Part shown: positions 36,601 through 47,289 of the stretch, piece after piece
Layout: each line of letters opens with the position of its first letter
Numbering within the stretch: the stretch's first letter is position 1
From: Aristolochia californica
Taxonomy: Eukaryota; Streptophyta; Magnoliopsida; Piperales; Aristolochiaceae
Direction of reading: 5' to 3'
Length of the DNA: 64,000 nucleotides
Assembly: GCA_029961685.1 (NCBI GenBank)
Contig: JARWKL010000009.1
Coordinates: forward strand, 12,078,237 to 12,142,236
The notes under the pieces: model-generated
What the model saw: only the letters and a program-made list of their open reading frames with translations
Database searches by the model: none
What the model was told of the DNA's origin: nothing
Translations under genes and position numbers: made by a program

Positions 36601-38136
36601 GACCTAACAATCGTAGGTGATTTGTAATGTGATTTATCGGCCAATCATGCGTTACGGGCTATATTTTTGTAAGAAATGACTTATGCTATGCTCAGTTAAA
36701 AATCCCCCCCTCCTCCCTCTTTTCTTCCCAATGATTGCAAAATCTAATAAATAAAAACTAAAAAGAGTTTACAATCCCTAAAAATTACAAAGACTTTTGG
36801 AATTATCTCTTGCTACATTTGTGCATTTCCATTTTGGATGTATACTTTTTTCTTATATCAAAACTTGAGTTTTCACTTTCCCTTTATCTCTCGTAAACAA
36901 AAAAAAAGTAAGGCAAATAGATCAGAACATTATGAAAATTTTAGAGTTTATGTATGGAAAAAATAAAAAAAATAAAAAATGTAAGTAATGAAAATTTATT
37001 CACACACCACAAATGAACACAAAAGTTTGGTTCTCCAAGTTTGGGAAATTCCACTGGTTCAACCCTAATAGCTTTGAATTCTATAAGAAAGAGATTTCTG
37101 ATTGATCCTAACAAGTTCTAAATATGGATATGCATGTTTGAAACATGTTAAAGATGCAAATGACCTATGGATCCAAACCTTTTGAAGAGAATAACAAATG
37201 CTCATTAAATTCTCAAAGTTGAACGTGCGGTGAGATATTTACCTGAGTCAAACAAGCCATTATTTTGTCCATTAAGAAAAAATTGACCTAAACATCGTAG
37301 GTGATTTGTAAAGTGATTTATCGGCAAATCATGCGTTACAGGCTATTTTTTGTAAGAAATTACTTATGCAACACTCATTTAAAAATCCCCACCGCATCCC
37401 CCTTTTCTTCACGATGATTGCAAAACCTAATATTTAAAAACTAAAAAGAGTTTACAATCCCTAAAAATTACAGAGAATTTTTGGAACTATCTCTCTCTAC
37501 ATTTGTGCATTTTCTTTTTTAGATGTATACTTTTTTCTTAGATCAAAACTTGAGTTTTCACTTTCCTTTTATCTCTCGTAAAAAAAAAAAAAGATACGTC
37601 AAATAGATCACAACAAAATGAAAGTTTTAGAGTTTATGTATGGAAAAAATTAAAAACAATAACAAATGTAAGTAAAGAAAATTTATTCACACACCACAAA
37701 TGAACATAATTTTGTTCTTTAAATTTTTGAAATTCCACTGGTTCAACCCTAATAGCTTGGAATTCTACAAGAAAAAGATTTCTGATTGATCCTAACAAGT
37801 TCTAAATATGGATATGCATGTTTGAAACATGTTAAAGATGCAAATGACCTATGGATCCAAACCTTTTGAAGAGAATAACAAATGCTCAATAAAATCTCAA
37901 AGTTGAACGTGCGGTGGGATATTTACCCGTGTCGAACAAGCCATTATTTTGCCCATTTACAAAAAGCTGACCAAACAATCGTAGGTGATTTGTAAAGTGA
38001 TTTATCGGCCAATCATGCGTTATGGGCTATATTTTTGTAAGAAATGACTTATGCAACACTCTGTTAAAAATCCCCCCTGCCTCCCCCTTTTCTTCCCGAT
38101 GATTGCAAAACCTAATATATAAAAACTAAAAAGAAA
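24641..38136 (+). repeat. Satellite A main array: about 20 units of about 687 bp
   Basis: The landmark gattgcaaaacctaat recurs at about 24641, 25331, 26015, 26703, 27389, 27893, 28564, 29251, 29952, 30647, 31330, 32031, 32733, 33310, 33998, 34685, 35361, 36047, 36733, 37415 and 38101. Most steps are 676-702 bp; two units are short (504 and 577 bp) through internal deletions. Every full unit has a C-rich tract before ttttcttcccgatgattg; run length varies from a few C to 28 (31989-32016). Units have no coding capacity. Neighbouring units at 35.4-38.1 kb share private variants, which indicates local homogenisation. The function is unknown; such arrays are typical of heterochromatin. Confidence 0.95.
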
Positions 38137-39587
38137 GTAAAAATACGCCTCGTCTCCAGAGACCATGAGTGCCTCACATTTCCTGTAAACACATTTCTTG
38201 CCATAAATTCTTACCAGGAAATTTTTGTGGTAAGACAATTTTTATTTGAACAAATTACTTTCTACAACTATAAGACCTTGTAAGTGCACTTTTTCAGGAA
38301 TCGTTGGAAAATTATTTCTAGTAAAAATACATCTCCAGGGACCACAAGTGCCTCATGTTTCCTAGAAACACTTTTCAAGCTAAAAATTTCATACTAGGAA
38401 AATTTTGTGGTAAGGCAATTTTTGCGTACAGAAATTACTTTCATCAACTATATGGCCTTGTTAGTGCATTTTTACCGGAAACGTTGGAAAATATTTTCTA
38501 GTAAAAATATGTCTCTAGGGACCATTAGTGCCTCATGTTTCAAGCAAACACGTTTCTAGCTAAAAATTCTTACTAGGAAAATTTTATGGTAAGGCAATTT
38601 TTGCTGAAACAAATTACTTTCTACAACTATAATGCCTTGTTAGTGCTTTTTTTTAAAAAAAATATTTTGAAAATATTTCTACTAAAAATACATATCAAAG
38701 ACCATTGGTGCCTCATGTTTCTTGGAAGCACTTTTCTAGCTGAAAATTCTTATTAGGAAAATTTTTGATAAGGCAATTTTTTTCAAACAAATTACAATTT
38801 AGCCCGTGTTAGCGTATTTTATCAGGAAATGTTGGAAAAGTATTTCTAGAATAAATATGTCTCTAGGGACCATTAGTGCCTCATGTTTCCTTGAAACATT
38901 TTTTTTGCTTAAAATTCTTACTAGGATAATTTTGTGGTAAGAAAATGTTTACTGAAAAAAATTACTTTCTACAACTATAAGGCCTTGTTAGTACATTTTT
39001 TCAGGAAACATTGAAAAATAATTTCTTGTAAAAGTAATTCTCCAGGTACCATTAGTGCTTCATGTTTCCTAGAACTACTTTTCTAGCTAAAAATTATTAC
39101 AGGGAAAATTTTGTGGTAAGGCAATTTTGGATCAGACAAATTACTTTGTAAAAATGTAAAGCCTTGTCACTACATTTTTTTCGGAACCATTGGAAAAGTA
39201 ATATAGTAAAAATACGTCTCCAGGGACCATTAGTGCCTCATTTTTCCTACAAACACTTCTCTAGCTGAAAAATCTTACAAGGAAAATTTCTTGGTAAAAC
39301 AATTTTTTTTATGGAAAAAATTACTTTCTACAACTATACGGCCTTGTTACATTATTTTTTTCAGGAAAGTTGGAAAAATATTTCTTGTAAAAATACGACT
39401 TCAGAGACCATTAGTGCATCATGTTTTTTGAAAATTATTTTCTTGTTGAAAATTCTTACTAGAAAAATTATGTGCTGAGGCAATTTTTGCTAAAATAAAT
39501 TTCATTCAACACCTATACCGCCTTGTTAGGGTATTTTTTTTTAGGAAATTTTGAAAAATTATTTCTCATAAAAATATATATGCAAGG
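38137..39587 (+). repeat. Satellite B: about eight units of about 180 bp
   Basis: The landmark gtaaaaatacgtctccagggacc recurs at about 38137, 38321, 38501, 38682, 38849, 39028, 39206, 39386 and 39567 (the last partial). Shared blocks are gtgcctcatgtttcc, aattcttactaggaaaatttt, gtggtaaggcaattttt and aactataaggccttgttagtgc. The monomer length is close to that of many plant centromeric satellites. It abuts satellite A on the left and a gypsy LTR on the right with no spacer. Confidence 0.93.
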
Positions 39588-39883
39588 TGTTATGGTCCCA
39601 GATTTGACACATGGATTCGTAGGCAGACATGGTGAACGAAGATCAAGCCAAATAGAAGCTTGAAAATCCTAGAGCTCGTTGAGGAGAACTCTTAAGTATG
39701 TTTACACTAGATTTAACCTATTTCTCAATGTTTGCATTTCTCATTACTCTTACTCCTTAAATAGGGTCCCCGTTAGGGTTTGGGATAAAATATTACAAAA
39801 ATACCCCTGTGGCCTAAAACTGAAATAAAATAAATTAAATTGAAGAAAAAAAGTAAAATAATAATGTTATCGTGTGCATAATA
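39588..39883 (-). mobile_element. 3' LTR of chimeric gypsy element (copy 2)
   Basis: On the minus strand this is the same LTR as 23980-24320, ending GGGACCATAACA at 39588. It is followed, in element orientation, directly by satellite B. The pol tail lies immediately upstream on the minus strand. Confidence 0.85.
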
Positions 39884-39989
39884 TTACACTTTCTGGAAGA
39901 ACGAGCTTGTCTTCAAGCTCAGAAGTAGTGCGAAAAGGCAGATCGATGGATACTTGCTGGCCCCAAGCTGGCATATAATCTCGAATCCT
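39884..39989 (-). pseudogene. C-terminal tail of gypsy pol (copy 2)
   Basis: On the minus strand, AWGQQVSIDLPF then TTSELEDKLVLPE is in frame with the end of the alpha-mannosidase-like sequence. The ELEDKLVLPE end matches copy 1 at 23870-23979. The switch from mannosidase (GRDFINRIRDY) to retroelement sequence falls at about 39985-39995. Confidence 0.65.
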
Positions 39990-41230
39990 ATTAATAAAAT
40001 CACGTCCACTAGAATCTGTGAAAAATACTTAATTGGTCATCATTGTATTCATAAATTGAGTAACAACTTCTTTGCCAATGAAATCAGCCGCTGGTAGAGG
40101 CCCAATAGGGAACTCAAATTTAGTATGTTCATTCCCTTGGTACACTCGTGTGATCTGTGATATCCATGGTTTACTTCTCTGACGCACGTCATCCAAAACT
40201 GGGCCCCGGAAAATAGTGCAACCTGCCTTTGGCTCCGGTTTTATAGCAACAGAACCATTTGGGCAGAATATATAGGCACCAGAAGCCTGAGGATTCGCAC
40301 CACTACCATCATCTCCTATATAATATTTATAAGACTGCTGGAGAGATGGCTTCACCGAGCTTGTGGTATGATGATACTGGATTAGTTTCCCATCAATAGC
40401 AGCATAAGTAAGTACTAGATGTCCTTGCCCAACACGTATAGAATCACTGTTATGTCCTACAGACGTTTCAACCTCTGATAGAATCGATTTTGGGCCTGTA
40501 CTTTCGGAACTTGAAACAACATAGGTTCGGACACCTAGAGGAGGTACACTTGCTGCAAAAGCAAGCCAATCCATGGGAATATCAATTGGCAACACACCCA
40601 ACTGTGCCTGGACATAGAAATTCCGCATGCCCAATGCTACATTAGCAATTGGTAGTAGCTGTGACTCAATTTGTTTTCCCTCAGCATCCCTCACAATAAT
40701 TGACGCACTGGTGACCGGTATTCTAACAATATCCGCTCTCTTCCATATAAGAGAATTGTAGACAACAACAACCAGATCATTTCCATTGGCAAGTTGTGCC
40801 TCCGATGCAGGACAATAGCTAATGTTTAAAAGAGGTCACTGTGCAAATTTGGTTGATGGGTTTCTGCATCCAGAGCTCTTGTTCAACTCTATCAAGCAAG
40901 CGAGTGAAGACTCAACCAACTCTGCAGCCTCTGAATAGCCAATGTAGAGTCTAATTGCATAATCAATGGCCACATGCTGCTTTTCAGTTCCACTAACTCC
41001 ATCATGATGTTGAGCGAGTGCCAAAGCATCAGCCAGAGATGCTGTTGTAGGGCCTGAAGGCCTTGAACCATCTCTCCCTTTAAGAAACTCCAATTGACTG
41101 GCAGCCAAGTAGTAGCCACACATCATTCTCACATAACCCTTAATAGCTGGTCTACTTGTGAAGTATCCTGCCCAATAAACATTTGCTCGATCTGCATAAG
41201 TGAAGTAGTCAGCAGTCTTGAGTCCACTGA
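39990..41230 (-). pseudogene. Intronless alpha-mannosidase fragment (glycosyl hydrolase 38)
   Basis: The source protein is a class II alpha-mannosidase of the lysosomal/vacuolar/apoplastic type that trims mannose from glycans. Minus-strand sequence starts at LKTADYFTYADRANVYW, then YFTSRPAIKGYVRMMCGYY, LAQHHDGVSGTEKQHV (the GH38 middle-domain signature) and ESLACLIELN. Across a stop and frame change it continues as AEGKQIESQLLPIAN, VPPLGVRTYVV, QASGAYIFCPNGS, FRGPVLDDVRQRS, KPWISQITRVYQG, TKFEFPIGPLP, and after a stop VFFTDSSGRDFINRIRDY. Both ends of the enzyme, including the N-terminal catalytic region, are absent. About 1.24 kb lacks introns although plant genes of this family have many, so this is a cDNA copy. 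It is fused to the gypsy pol tail downstream and to a BRCT-protein copy upstream. Confidence 0.9.
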
Positions 41231-41375
41231 AATTCCGCAAATAGTTGGTAGAGCAGCACCTCATTTCTGCAGGCGCCACTAAGGCACTTCGAATAGCAGA
41301 CACATGCAGTACTGTAATAGCAGCCACCAGTGGACCCTTCATCCTATTGTTCAACCCACCACAAAAAAACCATAC
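41231..41375 (-). other. Unassigned segment between mannosidase and BRCT fragments
   Basis: The minus-strand frame stays open from the mannosidase part into this segment (VAAITVLHVSAIRSALV), but I do not recognise it. It could be a third captured fragment, an intron piece or filler DNA. Confidence 0.4.
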
Positions 41376-42376
41376 AACAAGTCACACACTACGAAAATTG
41401 TCCGTGCAGGTTCTTTCACGTCTTCAAGTCCACAAAGAACATTTCCACCAGAAGATTCCACACAGACCATTAAGGTGTCAACTGGAGGCTGCACATGGTG
41501 GTCTATGCAAACATCGTGTCCCTTAAGCAAAGCATGTCGGCTTACTTCTGCTCTGAAAACTACATCTCTACCCCAGACCTGTACTTAGGCTCAAAATCTT
41601 CATGTTGTAGGACAAACAATGACTCACCAATAGATCTCCCCTCCCAGAAGCTTGTTTTCCACCAGTCAGGTGACACTATCTAAGCACCAGAACACAAGTC
41701 AGTGTAGAAAGTTATAGTTCTTCTTACTGTTCTTGTGATAACATGGGTGCAAGAACTTCCATGAGAGGTAATAGAGCTCCCCAGGTCCTCAACTATCTTT
41801 GGCAGTGGTCCATGCTGCACATCATCAGCAATATGCATTAACATGACTACTGGATAGTCAAAGGAAGATCTTTCCGCATTGCCAACAACTTTAAATGAAG
41901 TCTCTGTATTTCCCTCACCATGAACTACCATAAAAGTAATCTGCTGAGGACTTCCAGGACTTAAATTTGATATTGATGTATCCCTCACCATACCCACAGA
42001 GTTCTGGACAAAGTTTGTATCATATTTACATTCACTTTCATCAGTAAGATCCCACAGTAAATCTTCCTTGCAGTTGATATGATGCCCCCCTTTAACTTTG
42101 CTTGACTTTAATGAGGACAATGAGGAGTCCCAAACTTTCCTCTCCTCACCTACAACCCCAGCAAGTGTGCTTGGCTGATCTCCTTTTGTATCACAAATCA
42201 TACCCCTTCTCCTCCTATCTGCAGCCTCTGCAAGAGAGACCGGTGTACCATGATCTTTATGGCTATCAAGAGTCATCTGGCACAAATTCTGGGCCTCATC
42301 AAACTGAAGTGCGAGGACAAAGGCCACAACTACATCACGGCAAGTCTCCCCCACCCTTGGAGCTGTGTCTCCCAGG
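41376..42376 (-). pseudogene. Fragment of a plant BRCT-domain DNA-repair-type protein
   Basis: BRCT domains bind phosphoproteins in DNA-damage signalling. The readable BRCT part is on the minus strand. It runs SSCTHVITRTVRRTITFYT, LCSGA, stop, IVTPDWWKTSFWEGRSIGE, LQHEDFEPKYRSG, and after further stops LLKGHDVCIDHHVQPPVDT, ESSGGNVLCGLEDVKEPA. This matches the tandem-BRCT C-terminus of plant PTIP/MDC1-like proteins. Upstream (42354 to about 41800) is an open, low-complexity region with no domain that I can name. The sequence lacks intron-like gaps, so it may also be a cDNA copy. The assignment rests on the BRCT portion only. Confidence 0.6.
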
Positions 42377-43870
42377 ATGGGAATATGAGAAAACCTCTTC
42401 CACTCCCAATGAAATGACTGGATTCAATTTGTGACTATGATGTTTACACCCACACAGATTTCAGGTCGGGATCCACCACCGTTTCAAGTGGATTGTGCAG
42501 CCATTAAAGCTGAATTTTTTCACCCCAATAATCTAGGTTTCAAAAGATGGTTTTATGAAACCTATGAGGACGCTCAGCGAAAAGAATTCTCTAAAAAATT
42601 TAACCTTTATTTGGAAACAAATAATGTTATTATGTCTTTTGTAGCTTGGTTTATGCGTTATAGATTGAAGCAGAAGCAACCCTTAGCTTCACCTCAAACT
42701 CCAACTCTTTCAACCCTAACGAAAGATTGGCAACTTCAATATGGAATTAGAATAAAATCAGTACATCGTCCTACTGATCCTTTGAAGATTGAATTTCCAA
42801 GCACTTCGACAGACAAACCAAAGGAGTCTATCAAAGCCGTTGTCTTTGTAAATCCTGACAACAATACTAGTCCACTGAATCAGATAAGATGACAAAATAA
42901 TTTTACTAATATGAATCTTTAGACTATTAGTCAACAACTGAATAGAATTGAGGATTCAATAGAGGCCAATAATCATACTCCTTATGATTCATCCTCTAAA
43001 AAATTACCTTTACTTGGGGACAATAAACCCCTAATCAAACCTCTTGTTCCCATAAGGAACTTCAAAATGGATAATAATCATGAGTTAATCTCTTTATTAT
43101 TAGACCGTATGAAAAATCTCAATTTAGGAGAAATCAATGTAGTTGAAGAACAATCTTCAGATAATGAGATCTTGGAAACATCCTCCTCTATCTCTGGAGA
43201 AATAGCTCCATCTATTCCTGATATTGACTCCGATCCTACAAATCAATTAGGATTGACCAATATCAGTCAAACTGAAGAAATACTACAGGAAATGATACAA
43301 CAACCGAGTATTCAAAAATTGGATTATAATAAGAGATCTACTCGGAAATGGGATATGACCCACAAATTTTATTACCATAGGCCTACACCTCAGGACCTAT
43401 TGTATGAAGAAAACAATTATATAGATCAAAAATCATATGATGGCAGATCTATATATGAATGGAATTTAGATGGTTCATCCGAATTCCTAATCTTCAAAAT
43501 GTGTCGAAGAATGCTTATGTGCTATACCATTTGTCGGCAACATAAAAATTCAGACCAAGGTATTGCTGAAATGCTTACAGTAGGGTTTTCTGGTGCCCTC
43601 AAAGGTTGGTGGGATAATATTCTTACCCACGAACAACAACAAGAAATTTATAATTCAAAGAAGGTTATTAAAACTGAATCTGGACAAACCTTTATTGGTG
43701 AAGAAGATGCAGTTTACACCTTAATTACCTGTATAGTACATCATTTTATAGGTAATTTAACTTCCCAGACAGACAAGGGAAGAGAGGTTTTGAAAAATCT
43801 TCGATGTAGAACTCTTAGCCATTTTTGATGGTATAAAGATGTCTTCATCTCTAAGGTTATGCAAAGCTCT
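42377..43870 (+). pseudogene. Endogenous caulimovirid fragment: linker domain and coat/gag N-terminus (plus strand)
   Basis: Part of a caulimovirid-type polyprotein, inverted relative to its neighbours. It includes a domain with FFHPNNLGFKRWFYETY and VAWFMRYRLKQKQ (42490-42690), ending in NQIR and a stop at 42890. Then comes coat/gag-like sequence with MDNNHELISLLLDRMKNLN (43067), KWDMTHKFYYHRPTPQDL, YEWNLDGSSEFLI, VGFSGALKGWWDNIL and FIGEEDAVYTLI, to 43828. These blocks are familiar from plant pararetrovirus-like polyproteins that also carry a movement protein. The first 110 bases match 48360-48450 on the minus strand. The segment ends at 43870, where it is joined head-to-head to a viral leader. 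Confidence 0.7.
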
Positions 43871-43916
43871 GATATCCTACTTCATATCCCAGATATTCAC
43901 TATTTAGCCTTCCATG

Positions 43917-43928
43917 GTTCTGATACCA
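43917..43928 (-). other. Caulimovirid primer-binding site (iMet type), copy 1
   Basis: The minus strand reads TGGTATCAGAACC, one change from the copy at 49850-49862 (TGGTATCAGAGCC). It lies about 200 bases downstream of the minus-strand TATA motif at 44123. Confidence 0.8.
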
Positions 43929-44122
43929 ATTATAGCGAGAGGAGGAAGATTAAAACAGAAGGCGGATAATATTCACAAAGGCAAAGAATAACTTTAAATA
44001 CTTATTCACAATATCATAAAAGTACTTACAATAAACTGCAAACAAGCTAAGCAATCAAAAAAACCTTGAGTACAAGTGAAACCTCCGATGTTCCAATGAT
44101 CCCTTAACAAAAATAAACATAT

Positions 44123-44132
44123 CCTTATATAG
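44123..44132 (-). promoter_or_regulatory. Putative pregenomic RNA promoter TATA box, copy 1
   Basis: CTATATAAGG on the minus strand, within a segment conserved with 50061-50070, lies between ORF3 and the PBS. That is the position expected for the single strong promoter of a caulimovirid genome. Confidence 0.55.
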
Positions 44133-44195
44133 AAGGAGAAAACTAAGGGGGATTCAATACAATTTGAAGTCCACCACTAAGGAAAAGATAAGCCT

Positions 44196-44531
44196 CTATG
44201 ATTGAGGCGGTTGAGCTGATCCATCTCCATTATTGAGATTGTTTTGAATGTTGCCTCCATTATTGAGGCTGGAAAGAGACCTTTGATGGGTTTGGGCCCA
44301 GAGAATCTTCCTTTTCTTCAATGCATTAATCCTAACACAAGTAAGGCGGCTACTTACAGTGGTCCATTGATGTGATTTGATGGAAAATGGCCGACCAAAG
44401 ACACTGTAGGTGCCTGGATAGATGTGACAAATATGTCAGCTGTGGGTCGAAGGATAAGATTTTCTCTGTTGATTTTGGATGGTTGTTACCGAAGAATCTT
44501 GTTGTGGTGATTCGAACATATCTTCTGACAT
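44196..44531 (-). pseudogene. Caulimovirid ORF3 homologue, copy 1
   Basis: Same small ORF as 50134-50439, here with an in-frame stop after the first 30 residues and an insertion that duplicates the NLNNG segment near its end. It begins MSEDMFESPQQDSS and keeps TYSVFGRPFSIKSHQW and INALKKRKILWA. The second copy has a CxxC pair that is partly lost here. Function unknown. Confidence 0.6.
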
Positions 44532-44547
44532 CCTAAAAGAATAAAAT

Positions 44548-45853
44548 TTATTTATTTTTAGACTTAGATTCAAGGAGATGAATCATAGTCTCCATATAAT
44601 CCACCATCATGGGTTCTTCTTCAATTGGCTGGCTATCCGGTAGTGAACCAGCATGATCTTCATCATCATCTTCAATACTGTCATCAGCAGCTGATGATTC
44701 TAATACTGACATATTGTCGTCAACAGGTAGGGAGGAAGACGGAGTGATATCATCATATAAATCAAGAATAGAACCTTTCATTGATTCTAAGAGTTTCTTT
44801 ATTAACTATGCTTCCGAAATATTCGGATATTTAACTCTTAACTGAGTCTTAGAATTGCCGAATAAATTCTTGGGGTCATAATGGACCTCCGGCAAGTTGT
44901 ATAATCCAAGTGCATTCTCATTTATGAGAATAACAGACTTAATTTCTGCAACTTTGTGATCAATATTGGGGAAATTCTTCCACCATCGAATATGAAATGT
45001 ACGAACTAAAATTGGAAGGCCTTCTTCATTAAAGCCTGATGTGCAATCCCATCTCCATATCAATGGTATAGAAAATAACATGAAGAATAGAAATACTTCT
45101 GCACCATTGGGTATTCTACCTAGAGTTTTTAGCTCAGGACTGGATTTAGTCCATAAATTAAATTGAACCTTAATGGGCTCAGGTAATATCTCCATAGGCG
45201 GCCCAAATTTGATCCACTAGTTGAACACCCAATTGGATAATGGTAATGACCTTTTGTAGACATCCTTACTCCACTGAAAGAACTAGAAATGTCTATGTGA
45301 GGGATTCTGGTAATAAAAAGTATTAGACCAGACATTAATATAATCCCAATAATTAAATTCCTTATCATTAGGAAGGGCTATAGATTTAGCCAGATCAAAT
45401 ATTCCCCATCCCGAAGGATGCATAAATTTCTGAATTTTACACTTACTGTACGCTCTTGGGCTATCCCATTTAGCCACATTAGTCAGTGTATGATGCATTG
45501 CTATTGAATTTAGATGAACAAAAATGGATTCAAATGAATACCATTGTTTTCCTGCATGGATGGGACAGTAAGCTTCTCCAAGCCATTTCTGTAACATCTC
45601 CAAGGAATCCAGGTTACCATCTAATTCCTCTTTATTGAGGATCAATATTAAGTCCTGATCAGGAAGAAATATACACTAGTTCCGATTTGAGTGTCGCTCT
45701 ATATGACACAGGAGCTTTGCCCTTATTTTTGCAGGAATTTCCTCTTTCTGAATTCTTTCGGCCTCGACCTTTGGATTGTGAACCACTTCCTCTTATTGGG
45801 AGTGGGTTACCCCTGCCGGGGTTAACCCTTATTAGAACCTTGAAGAAATTCAC
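44548..45853 (-). pseudogene. Caulimovirid ORF2 homologue, copy 1
   Basis: This corresponds to 50457-51751 and is about 430 codons, split by a frameshift near 45200-45290. It opens with GTG where copy 2 has ATG. A Gly/Arg/Ser-rich basic N-terminus (RGSGSQSKGRGRKNSERG) leads into WLGEAYCPIHAGKQWYSFE, GWGIFDLAKSIALPND, LKTLGRIPNGAEVFLFFML, IPLIWRWDC and FHIRWWKNFPNI, and then a very acidic C-terminus (DDSIEDDDEDHAG). No known catalytic motif is visible. It follows the pol ORF and overlaps its 3' end, as in copy 2. Confidence 0.65.
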
Positions 45854-47283
45854 GGGGTTAGAAAATCAGGTAAGGAGTTAAATTCTCCTTTTATATGCTC
45901 AATATTAAAATCAAATGCGCTTAATTCCGCCTGCCATTTGGCAAAGATTTGTTTGGAAGTAAGATTCTTCACATCCTTCTTAAGAATTGATTTAGCAACA
46001 GAACAATCAACTCTTAAAAGAAATTTTTGATTTATAAATCATCTTGAAATTTATGAATGCACTTAATTATTGCAAGTATTTCTTGTTTCATGGTAGAATA
46101 ATTAATCTGTTCATCATGTCAATTACTAGAGGTAAATCTAACCAGTTTTTCTTTACCAGTTGGGTTTACTTGTTTAAAAATGCCACCATAGCCAATATGA
46201 GAGGCATCAGTCTCTACAACGTTCGAATAAGAAGGATTGGTTAGGTATAGACAAGGGAGTTTTTGAACCTTTCCCTTAATGACTTGGACTGCATGAGTAT
46301 GTTTAGGAGTCCATGGCTCAGAATTCTTTCTGAGACTTTTATGCAATATTGCTGTGTCTTGAGCAAGATTTGGATAGTAGTCTGCAATATAATTGAGACT
46401 TCCTAGAAATCTCTGAAGTTGAATTTTTTCCAATAATTCATCTAGAAATTTGGAAGCAAACTCAATTCTTCAATCAATAGGGACTATTTTCCCTTTGTGA
46501 ATATTATGACCTAAGAATCTAACTGAGGTTTGAAATAATTTCATTTTAGGTGCAGATAACACCAACCCATGTTTTCAAATGACTGTTTTGAAAACATTTA
46601 AATGCTTAAAATGAGTATCAATAGATTCTGAATAAACTAAGATATCATCAATATAAACAATTGTAAATTCAAAATAACGAGCAAAAAATATCATTCATGA
46701 TATTTTGAAATTCAGATGGAGCATTTTTCAAGCCAAAAGGCATAACATTCCATTCAAAATGACCAAAAGGGACAATGAATGTAGTTTTTTATTTATCCTT
46801 TTCATTGATTTGAATTTTCCAATATCTAGATTTTAAATCGAATTTAGAAAATATTTTTGCAGAAAACTATCTGACTAATAATTTTTTTTTGTTTGGAATT
46901 GGTTACCTAATCCATTTCAAATAATCATTGAGTGGTTTATAATTAACCACTAATCTAGGAACACCTCGTTCCTTTTCTACATTTTTATTGACATTAAAAG
47001 CAGTACAACTCCATGGGGAGTAAGATTTTCTATTTAATTTCTTATCCAATAGATTTTGGATTTCCTTCGTGCATAGGTCTAGAAAAGTATGTTTCATTTG
47101 GCTAAGCCTAGCTTTGGTGGGAATGGTCCATTCATTGAACCCAACAATATAAGGTACAGCCACAATATATTTATGTCTATCCCAAAATACTATAGGAATA
47201 TCACTACAAATTTCTTGTGAAAATAATTTATGAAGAGACTTAATTCTTTCTTCAATGTTTGTAGTTTCCAATTGTTGTTCCAA
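45854..47283 (-). pseudogene. Caulimovirid reverse transcriptase-RNase H, copy 1 (broken)
   Basis: On the minus strand, LHKLFSQEICSDIP and IPTKARLSQMKH precede the palm (IQNLLDKKLN, SPWSCTAFNV, PRLVVNYKPLNDYL). YIDDILVYSES is near 46640. RNase H connection and fold follow: LQRFLGSLNYIADYYP, EPWTPKHTHAVQVIKG, the first catalytic Asp in VVETDASHIGYGGIF, and KQEILAIIKC for the Glu. Lesions include a one-base insertion in an A-run near 46685, stops after the YIDD block and in the RNase H, and a frame change near 46870. The start is cut by the purine array at 47290. Confidence 0.85.
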
Positions 47284-47289
47284 AGTAAT

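Noticed and set aside
24641..38136. CRISPR-like array or LTR array
   Set aside because: Units are about 687 bp without unique spacers, in a plant genome; it is a tandem satellite.
41094..41683. Plus-strand ORFs across the alpha-mannosidase and BRCT region
   Set aside because: They are antisense shadows of the minus-strand pseudogenes and have no domain.
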